Shown here in pieces: positions 55,381-64,000 of a stretch of 64,000 nucleotides of DNA (its first letter is position 1; each line of letters begins with the position of its first letter). The DNA is from Anastrepha obliqua. Lineage: Eukaryota > Arthropoda > Insecta > Diptera > Tephritidae. The translations under genes were made by a program, and so were the position numbers. The stretch is taken from assembly GCF_027943255.1 (NCBI RefSeq), contig NC_072893.1, forward strand, positions 6,944,001 to 7,008,000, read 5' to 3'. The notes under the pieces were generated by a model, which was not told where the DNA came from, ran no database searches, and saw only the letters and a list, made by a program, of their open reading frames with translations.

Positions 55381-56690
55381 GGGCAAAAGTAAGGTGAATT
55401 TGGTTGTTAGTAAAATGAAAAATCTTTATTTATTCTTGTAAATCAATTTCATCCCCTTCAAAATAATCACCTCTCGATGAAATACACTTATGCCAACGAT
55501 TTTTCCAATCCCCGAAACATGCCAAATAGTCTATTTCTGGTATAGCCATCAGCACCTTCTTCGATTCAGCTTTTATCTCCTCAATCGACTCGAAACGCGT
55601 TCCCCGGAGTGGTCTCTTGAGTTATGGGAATAGCCAGAAGTCACACGGAGCCAAATCAGGCGAATACGGTGGTTGCGGAACGATATGCGTGGAATTTTTG
55701 GCGAATTGGGCACGAAGAACGAGTGCAGTGTGAGACGGTGCATTATCGTGATGCAAAAACCAAGAGTTGTTGGCGCATAATTCTGGTCTTTTTAGACGAA
55801 TTGCTTCACGTAAACGACGCATAACGCTCAAATAATATTCCTTATTAACAGTTTGGCCAGGTGGAAGGAATTCATAGTGCACCACACCACGAAAATCGAA
55901 AAAAACTGTCAACATGACCTTTATTTTTGAACGCCTTTGACGTGCTCATTTCGGTCTGGCCTCGCCTTTAGCACGATATTCGCTTGATTGGTCGATTGTT
56001 TCAGGGTCGTAAGCATAAATCCAAGTCTCATCTCCCGTAATGATGCATTTGAGCTTGTCCTGATAGTCTGAAAGCATTGTTTCACACACATCAACGCGCC
56101 GACTTTTTTCCAAGAAATTGAGAGTTTTCGGTACCAAACGAGATTTGACTTTTCGTAGGCCCAAATGGTCTTTCAAAATGGTTTTCACAGATCCCTCTGA
56201 TATTTCGATCATATCAGTAAGGTCTTTAACAGTCAACCGACGATTTTTCAGCACTAACTGCTTCACTTTATTGACGTGTTAGTCATCCGTTGACGTCGAT
56301 TGTTGTCCGGAGCGCTCCAAGTCATCAATACGTTCTCGACCCTCTTTGAAGTCTTTGTACCACTTATAAACATTTTTCTGCGACATGCCCAACATGTTTC
56401 CCAAATGCCTTCTGCAACATGCTAAACGTTTCCGCAGCCGAAATTTCATTCCGCAAACAAAATTTGATGGCACTTCTCTGCTCAATCAAATCAGAGATTG
56501 TAAAAATCCAAAAATGCACTCTTGGTCGTTTGGTAAACACAAGCGTAAATATATTACTGATAATGGCCTTCACATGAAAGTTGGCCCAGATGTTATTAAC
56601 AGTGCTGCCAACTCATGAAAAAAATAACTAGAGCGAAATTTTAATCCCGCGAAGTTTGACAAATAAATTCACCTTACTTTTTGCCCACAG
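55381..56690 (-). pseudogene. DD34D mariner, near full length but broken
   Basis: 1.3 kb with inverted ends (GGGCAAAAGTAAGGTGAATT left; GGGCAAAAAGTAAGGTGAAT reversed from the right). Minus-strand pieces: MLGMSQKNVYKWYKDFKEGR (helix-turn-helix), RLTVKDLTDMIEISEGSVKT, IITGDETWIYAYDPET (first Asp), FLHHDNAPSHTALVL (second Asp), PPYSPDLAPCDFWLF (third Asp, 34 residues later), then the C-terminal part. Stops at 56279 and 55946 and after WLFP (55622) inactivate it. No TA duplication is seen at the left end. Confidence 0.9.
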
Positions 56691-57373
56691 TAGTAGTTTT
56701 GTCAGCAAAAGATGGACTGCAGGCAACGGTATTAGCTGCCCTGAAACTAAGAAATAATTATTTATTTAACTTAAATTGCAATTTATTATTCTTCCCCGAA
56801 GTATTAAAATAGTTCATGTAATTTCGATCGTGTTTCGAACTAGTATTTCCTCCATCCGCCTCTCTTGTTCTTCTCTTTAAAAGTTTTATAATTTTTCATT
56901 CACAATAGATATTAACTGTCATTTAGTTTTCGGCAATGTTACCATCGAAAATTCCCCTAATCCGCTTAAATTATGAGAATTAAGTCTAGTAGTTGATCTG
57001 CATTAGCTGCACTTAATTCCTCAGATAACTCCGAATTAAGTCGTTAATCCCGATTAACGCCACCGTAAGAAGAGGAACAGCTGTAGAATATTGGACTGAA
57101 AAACATTGCGTTTATAGGGTCGATGGAGGGTATAAATTTCTATAGCAGTCTTCTCAGTCGGACAAAAGAATGTATATACGACATATATGTAAATCTGCCA
57201 AACTTCTTCCACTTTCTTATACTTCATTGACCCTTTGGTCCTGCATTTTGATGGCATTATTTTTATTGCCACAACATCAGAAAGATTAACAAACGCACCA
57301 AGATTGACTGACTTGAATTCATGTTCACGTGCCACTCATGACTCATGTCCGAGTGTAAGCTTGAGTTTCATTT
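56691..57373. other. Intergenic
   Basis: No gene or classified repeat. Confidence 0.4.
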
Positions 57374-59115
57374 TTATAGATAAGGAGGAAGGGAGGAATA
57401 TGCATACCAATTTAGCCTATTTATTATCATAGAAGGTCTTTTATAGATTTTCTCTTGAGTCTGGGGAAGGTTATGGGATTTGCAATTATTTCTGTGGCAA
57501 GAGGATGTGGCATTTTTTCGTATTTCTTCAGTTATTACGGGTACTTTGATATCACGATGAATTTGTGCTGAGGGTTTTTGACAGAAATCTTTGAAGAATT
57601 TCGATGCTGAAGTTAGCTGCAGTGCCCTAAATTGAATCCCATATGTCCATACCGGTTTCCAGATAGCTGAGTAAAGTGAGAGCTTATTTTCGAGAGAAAC
57701 ATTCGAATTACGATGTAATAACCAGTCGAGTCTTTTGAGTTTTATTCCTAGAGCCTTCCGCTTAGTGAAATATGGGGTTTCCATGTAAGTTTGCTATCTA
57801 GATGCATGCCGAGATATTTTGTGACGTTGGTTTGAGATTCTTTCAATCAGTGAGCTATTTTATCAAGTCCTTTCTGTAGTTTTTGGGCGGCCAGATGGGG
57901 GTGGGAGTCAATTGTCAGTACGGCAGTGTCATCCACGAACGTTCCGACCATTGTTTCTTGCGAAGCTAGTAGATCGTATGTGTATAGCAGGTATAGGAAG
58001 GGGTCAGACTTAATAAGTATGCAAAAATTTATTGGAATACTGCCTTTTATTTTATAAGCCATAACGTCAAACGCGGTCAAAGACTTGCGATACATCGAGA
58101 AAAGCGCCTGTGCAATATTTTTGTTCTTAAAATGCTCTCTGTATGCTGTGTTTTTTCCTGAAGCCGAATTGGTAATTTGGGATTATATTTCGGTCTTCAG
58201 TTATAGGCATCATTTTTTTGAGGAAAAGGGATTCCATTACTTTAGGCTGATGGGCCGATATCATTCGACTTGTTCAGCGCTTTTTCCTGGTTTGAGGATC
58301 ATTTTTACTTGAGCTACAGATCATTTTTGCTTGAGGGCAGAACACTCAGGTTAAGTGACAAGCAAATGTGTTAGCCTTCTCGAGATCTGTTTTAGCCCAT
58401 TTGTTAATTTCCATTTTAATGGATGATTGTGCTAGAGTTGGCCGTTTTAAATTTTTGATTGCTCTCCATAGAGAGTAGTCCGGGGTAAGGGTTGCATCAA
58501 GTTTGCTGAGATAGTTCTGGAGCTGAGAGTTTTGCTCATTTTTAAGAAATTCTTTGAGTTCTTGAGTAAGTGAGTTAAGTGTCATTTTGCCCTCAGGGTG
58601 TCCGCTTCTGTGCCATGTTTGCTTGTCGTCTTTCTTTAAATTTTTCTTTTACCTCAAGAGATATTTGTGTGGGGTGCTGCTTGGTGAGACAGTGTGTTGA
58701 GCTCCATGCTGCATGTTGGACACAATTATTGAATCGCTCGACAGAATTTCTAATGTCTTAATTGCTCTTGTTTTAAGTTAATAGTTGAAGTAATAAGGGT
58801 TCGGAAACACGTCCATTCGGTTTTACTGTTGTGGAGACAACAGTCGGCAAGTGATTCAGCTGAATCTTTATTTAATGTGACAAATACGGGAGAGTGATAG
58901 GAGGATCGTTCGTAAAATGAGATGCAGGTCACTTCACTAGCTGAAACACTTTTCGCTACATAAAAGTCGATGAGATCTGGTATTTTATTACTGTCAGTGT
59001 GCCAATACGTTGGAGAGCCTGAAGAGGCTGTGCTAAATTTTGTGATGGTTGCCAATAGTTGCGAATGGATGTATTTGGCATTATAGTCTCCTTCAGCAAG
59101 AAACCTGAGCATGAT
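57374..59115 (-). pseudogene. Jockey-type LINE ORF2, degenerate
   Basis: Minus-strand pieces in order: endonuclease (59112-58800: EGDYNAKYIHSQL, SGSPTYWHTDSNKIPDLIDF, YERSSYHSPVFVTL), linker (58585-58350: TLTPDYSLWRAIKNLKRPTL, KWAKTDLEKANTFACHL), reverse transcriptase (58095-57850: TMVGTFVDDTAVLTIDSHPH, catalytic FADD changed to FVDD) and thumb (57784-57374: GIKLKRLDWLLHRNSNVSLE, WTYGIQFRALQLTSASK). Many stops and deletions. Confidence 0.8.
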
Positions 59116-59224
59116 TTCCTGGATTCAACATATCGCCAGAAGGAACTAGGATTTAATTTTATGCACGATTCGAACTTATGAATGTAATTGCGCTTTAAAT
59201 TCGTATACAGACATTTGAGCTCTA
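59100..59224 (-). mobile_element. Short LINE reverse-transcriptase fragment
   Basis: Minus-strand frame LKCLYTNLKRNYIHKFESCI followed by NPSSFWRYVESRKSCSGF, the spacer between endonuclease and reverse transcriptase in a LINE different from the Jockey-type piece it abuts. Confidence 0.5.
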
Positions 59225-59690
59225 TAGAAAAATGTGTCAACACACAAGGAGTCTTCGTCAGCGTTGACAGCCAACAATTCGAAGTTGTGAAGTACTTTGT
59301 CTATCTTCACATCAACAAGCAAAATCACATGAGCCTGGAGATCAAACGGGGAATAACTCTTGCCAACAGTTGTTACTTTGGGCTTAGTAGGCAATTGCGA
59401 TATAGAGCTCTCTCTTGAAGGTCCAAACGGACTCTCTAGAAAACACTTATCATTCCAGCCCTGCTATATGGCGCAGAAGCATGGATGAGGTCACCAGCAG
59501 ATGAGCAAGTTTTGGGAGCCTTTGAGGGAAAGATTCTATGCAAGATCTTTGGATTTCATTATGAAGATATAAGTCATTAATGCCATAGAATTCTAAATGA
59601 AGGATATTATAATACTATTTTTGTCTTATTAGGCTACTGCGCAATACGACCAAAAGAGAGCTATTGAGCAAAGACTGCAAAGACAAATAT
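59225..59690 (+). pseudogene. RTE-type LINE ORF2 C-terminal fragment
   Basis: Plus strand: VVKYFVYLHINKQNHMSLEI, KRGITLANSCYFGLSRQLRY, then KTLIIPALLYGAEAWMRSPA and FEGKILCKIFGF. It is homologous to 14700-15050 (opposite strand). Frames are broken near 59418. Confidence 0.75.
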
Positions 59691-62079
59691 AGGGTATCTC
59701 ACTATATTTTACGACTTTTTAAAGATTTTAGCATATTCTGGGGTTTATTCTTCCATAATTTATATGAATCCACGGCAATACTACCAAGGTGGTGTAGCCT
59801 TTTTTGCCTAGTGTAGTACAATCACAAATGGGTTCAAGAATGTGTTCTGAATTTTCATGGTCTATTTAACAGAATTGTTAATCTAATATCTCAGGTTACA
59901 GTGGTCTCTAAAGTTACCGGTTAAAAGTCTTAAGTCTACTCTGTTGAGCGAAGGCAGCTTATCAGAAATTCCTCTGTTCGGCGTTAAGAACTGCGTCGCT
60001 TGTTGCTAATCGACAGAATTTCGCCAATTCCGGTTCCTTTTTCTAAGAAATTTGTGAATGTGCTTTTTGGCAAGTCCACAGAAAGGCTCAGGACCAATTA
60101 AAGGTATTAAGGATAAGTGTTGTAAGTTAAGGATATTTGATCCTCTTCTGTAATTTCATAAATGCCCAAAAAATTATACCAAATAATAAATCGTAGGGTA
60201 GAGCTTGCCAAGATGAGATCCCCATTTGCTCTTGTATAGACTTTGCCTTTGATAGTTGTTTGGCTTGCGCAGCAGGCGAAAGCAAACAAAAGGGACTCCT
60301 ACGTAGTCCTACGTAGATTGGCCAGAAAACACAACCAACCAGTAGATGATATACATGAGTAAGTAGGTAAATATGTATGTTTGCAATTGAGTGTGCGTTC
60401 GCATATTTTAATAAAGCCGGTTGGGAGCTCCTTCGGCCATTCACATCCTGTGCCATAAAATAAATGAGAGTTCAGGACACGTTTTATATTATGTCTAAAT
60501 ACTTAACGAGCGTATTTTACACAAGATAGTTTTTTTGCTTTTGTTTGTTTTCTTGTTGTGTGGAGTTTCAAACAAATATATGTAAGCACATGACGTGCGC
60601 CGGATGCTTGAGTGCAACAACAACAAATTGTGTCATGTAACAATTCTTACACATTCTTGTAGATGTTCTTCTTTTTTCAACTAACAAATTTGTTAAATTT
60701 TTTTCGGTGACACATGCTTACACACACACATACACACACTTACACATATACTTACACATATACATACACATACACATATATATACACATACACTTATAAT
60801 GACTGCAGTAACATTATTTGGCTCGAGTTCATAGGACTTGCTAGCGCAGACTGCGTCGAGTCATGCTATCTTGTATGTGTGTATGTGCCTATGCATGCAT
60901 GTATATGTAACTAGTTGCATAAGCAGCCATAAGTGTATGTGTGTGCATACTCTGCTGTACATACATCCCCACTTGCGCAGCATCGGCCCAGAGTCGAGTC
61001 GCAGTTTATGAGCACAAAAATGTGTAGAGGAATTTTTGATTTATGCACTCGCCGGTAACGTCCTTGTCACTGCCTTTGTTGTTGGTTTACAATAACTTTC
61101 ATTGCATCATGAACCAGATTACCATTATTGCTCTTGTTGTTGTTGTTGGCATTATTCACTGCCTGGACGCTTGCATTGCTCGTGTCTTTGCTTGCTGCCA
61201 CCGGAGATGGAGACAATTTGTTGAATGCTAAAACTTCGGAGCGCCGGCAGAGCCACCTGGCAGTAGGGGTATGAAGTCTTGACTACTTGACTACAGGCGC
61301 TTTTGCCTATGCTATCGTTGCCAGCGCTTTGAGTTTGTTTAAGTGAAAAGTTTATGTTGGAAATTTAATCCATTTAAACACTCGTCTTGAATGGTTAACT
61401 GCCGGCAGCCAATGACCATAAAATTGTGTGGACAATGGTTGCCTTAAGTACACAAAGTGCCTGGACTCGTCTTAATTGACGGTTTTATTGGCATTTTTTA
61501 GGGTTTTCAAGTCGTTTTAAGCTTCTCACTCGCCAACCAAGCAATTACCAACCTAAGCAGGCCGCTGATTAGTCAAGAGGCGAAGGCAAGTGTTGGGGGC
61601 AAAAAGCCAAGAAGCAACAGCATGCAACGTCAAAACAAACCAAACATAGCCAGTGCTGACGATGATGATGATGAGTAGGTTTGGGGGATGAAAGGATACT
61701 CGGAATGTAAGCAAAAAAGTTAAAGACTCGAAGGAGAAGATGGGTGGCTGCAAAGCTGAGGAAGTGTTTGCTGTGATGTAAATATTTACAATTCAATTAG
61801 TCCAATTATCTGTAATCTTGGTCAAATTAACGGTATAATTAGCGAGTAGAAAATGGCTGAGTAATTCAAATATAAAGAGTGATCAATTTAAAGGTATCGG
61901 TAAAACAACGAAAATTAAAATTGATTGGGCGGTCTTTGTTATTTTTGTGTATAACCACTCATGACATTTATTTTTTAAAGATAATTCCTTTCCTGCGCCG
62001 CAATTCGGCCATCCGTAATCACCAGTTTTAAATGACTCGTTGGAGGGCCGCAGTCGGCATCTCGTGAATAACTTTAGTA
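59691..62079. other. Non-coding tract with microsatellite
   Basis: (CA/TACACA)n lies at about 60720-60795. A 109-codon minus-strand frame (60127-60456) is open but unrecognised. No other gene or element. Confidence 0.45.
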
Positions 62080-62640
62080 ATGTTGGCTTCCAATCGCTTA
62101 ATCGGAGCTGGCTTAGCTACAATTCCTTTAGACTTTACATACCTTCACAAATAAAAGTCCAAAGGTGTAATATTACACGGTCTTGGGGACCAATCCACTG
62201 GTCCGAGACGAGAAATGAATTGCTCACCGAAACGACGACGCAGTAAATCCACTGTTTCTCGGGCTGTATGGCAACTAGCGTCGACTTGTTGTAAGAAAAT
62301 CTTATGGAGATCCCTGGCTTCAATTACCGATATCAAAAAGTCGTTTATCATGGCGCGATAGCTTTCGCCATTCACTGTTACATTCGCGCCAGCCTTGTCT
62401 TTGAAGAAATATGGAGCGATGACTTGCTTTCAATGGATGCAATGGCTGTTCTTGAATGGTTTCGGGTTGCTCTGCAGCCCAATTATGGTAATTTTGCTTA
62501 TTGACGTAGCTGTAGCCAAAAATGAGCCACATCGCTGAACAAAATTCGGGTTCCAAAATGCGGATCTTCAGCGACTGAAATTATGACGCTTTGGAAGATC
62601 GGCCGGCCTCTAATTTTGGAGTAGTGATGATAAATAAATA
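62080..62640 (-). pseudogene. DD41D (rosa-like) mariner fragment
   Basis: Minus strand: FGYSYVNKQNYHNWAAEQPE, then in another frame GESYRAMINDFLISVIEARD, FLQQVDASCHTARETVDLLR, RRFGEQFISRLGPVDWSPRP and ITPLDFYL. The usual QQDGA reads QQVDA, so the second catalytic Asp is lost. Spacing to the third Asp fits DD41D. Both ends are missing. Confidence 0.8.
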
Positions 62641-62663
62641 AAAAAATTCAAAACGATTTTGAG

Positions 62664-63600
62664 TTATGGGGTTTTGAATTTAAATTTGAATTGGTCGAGC
62701 CAAGGAGCACCAAGAGGTTTGGCGATTCCTAAAACACTCAGGCTAAACAGCCCTTTGTATTTAGAGCTATGGAAAACGTAGATATTCAAGCGGGAAAGAA
62801 GAAAAGTATCAGAAAAAGAGATAGGAAAGAATAGAGACAGAGGTATTTGGTCTTGTGAGAATTTTCCAGATTCTTTGGAAAATCTGTAAATATCCTCCAG
62901 TTTTAGAGAACGAATATTACACATTCTCACGACTTCGGAACCCAAAGCTCGTAGTCTTGCTCTAGCAAAGGCAGGGCACGCACAGAGAAAGTGCTCAGTG
63001 CAATCCGCCTCCTTCCAGCAAGACGGCACATTGGGTCCTCAATGATTTCAATGATGGTCATATGCTGATCCCATTGGTTGTGTCCTGTAATCATACCGAC
63101 CATCAAACGAACTTTTTTTTCCAAGCTTTCTTAAGCATCTTCTGAGATTATTGACCAATCTTTGAGGTTTGTTTTGGGTTCTCTAGGGCCTTTAGTGCAG
63201 CCTGACTGTCACTAAAGACTCAAATTTGTTTCCCGCTCCATCTCCTCTCGATTATTCATTCGGCTACTTTCAGGATGGCAAAAATTTTCGTTTGGAAAAC
63301 AGATGTGATTTTTCCCATAGCATAGTGATACTTATTACTATCGCTTAAGTACCATCCGGCTCCAGACCCTATTTCATTCTTGGACCTATCGGTAAAGAAA
63401 ATATCCGTTAAACCTCTTCGAATGCATTCTGGATTGCTCCATTGCTCACGCAGTGGAAATCTGCCATCAAATTTCCTTCCAAATGAAATCGGTATCAGAT
63501 CGTCTTTAGGCGGGGAAAACAGTGGATACTGCTCAGATAGCAACTTAAAGATTTCTCTGTGTCCCGAACTTCCGTCTTAGTGCCAGAAACCATATTTATG
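62664..63600 (-). pseudogene. LINE RNase H and C-terminal Cys region
   Basis: Minus strand: RGLTDIFFTDRSKNEIGSGA, GWYLSDSNKYHYAMGKI and VFQTKIFAILKVAE (RNase H, 63450-63256; TDGS changed to TDRS), then CWKEADCTEHFLCACPAFAR (63030-62960, C-terminal Cys motif). Intervening frame broken. Fits I/LOA/R1-type LINEs. Confidence 0.7.
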
Positions 63601-64000
63601 GAGTCTACACCAGAGAACTGCACCGGCTCAGTGTAAAACATTCATACGCTTCACTTGAACAAAATAACAGGCCTTTGCGTTCAAACGATCAAACTTGTTC
63701 AAATAAATTATTGTCATTGTTTATTTCAGCTCAATCAAATCATGTGGTGCGTTTTAGCTCTCCGATGTTATCACCAATCGTCTTTATAGCAGCCGTTTCG
63801 GGTATTTGCTCGTTCGGCTATACATTCATTTTTTTGAGCAAGAATAAAAGGGCTATAGAGCCAAATGAGTCCGTTTGAACACGTATGATCCCGCATGGGT
63901 TTTTGCTTGTAACTAACGATAGCAAAGTAAAAGCAAAATTTTAAAGCAAAAACACTATATTTTCATATTTGTTTTTTTTCTTAAAACTTATAATAAAACA
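63601..64000. other. Unassigned window end
   Basis: A 67-codon plus-strand frame at 63675-63878 with a hydrophobic stretch (SPIVFIAAVSGICSFGYTFI) is open but has no recognisable relatives; not called as a gene. Confidence 0.3.

Noticed and set aside
60127..60456. 109-codon minus-strand frame with hydrophobic segments
   Set aside because: No recognisable domain, no splice-supported partner exon, and surrounded by repeats.
1..64000. CRISPR arrays, bacterial operons or integrated viral genes
   Set aside because: No spaced direct repeats, no prokaryotic gene organisation and no LTR or viral coding signatures; the content is eukaryotic genes and transposable elements.

Overview
This is insect nuclear DNA, most likely from a higher dipteran and, by inference from its gene set and repeats, a tephritid (true) fruit fly. 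Six host protein genes can be read, four of them split by GT-AG introns (mostly 55-70 bp). They are: a dalao/BAP111 (SMARCE1-type) HMG-box gene, frataxin (fh), an intronless MADF/SANT-like gene, a large U1-zinc-finger/RS protein resembling Drosophila CG7065, a six-exon TMEM185 gene and Tom40. dalao and fh are divergent with 196 bp between start codons; fh and the MADF-like gene are convergent. No organelle, bacterial or viral genes are evident.

Most of the rest is transposable elements, many nested. From left to right: a Jockey-like LINE tail (1-200); a composite element carrying an (ATAAC)n array, split by an intact CR1/Jockey-type LINE (232-5675); a tRNA-SINE head and a Tc3-like ruin (5683-6930); the dalao-fh-MADF gene block (7734-11872); TTAA-flanked, mariner, inverted-repeat and RTE elements (12313-17054); Helitron-like, SINE and Harbinger insertions (18766-22336); the CG7065-like and TMEM185 genes (24649-34473); SINEs, a LINE ruin and an inverted second copy of the composite element (34976-38226); Tom40 (39755-41156); then a 20-kb repeat-dominated tract of LINE fragments and at least three mariner classes (DD34D, DD37D, DD41D) to the end.

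The most interesting object is a short dispersed retroposon of about 120 bp, with seven copies or fragments here. Three copies have 11-13 bp target-site duplications. Its first 66 nt can be folded as a nested double pseudoknot with the layout of HDV-like self-cleaving ribozymes (P1, P2, P3, P4 and a CAAG joining segment). P1 starts exactly at the element's 5' end as set by the target-site duplications, and P1 and P2 show compensatory changes between copies. The 3' end is a hairpin followed by a (CAA)n tail that matches the tail of the Jockey-like LINE fragments in the same window. This suggests a minimal ribozyme-SINE mobilised by that LINE. A second notable object is the (ATAAC)n composite element, present twice 36 kb apart in inverted orientation, one copy serving as the unfilled site for the LINE insertion in the other.
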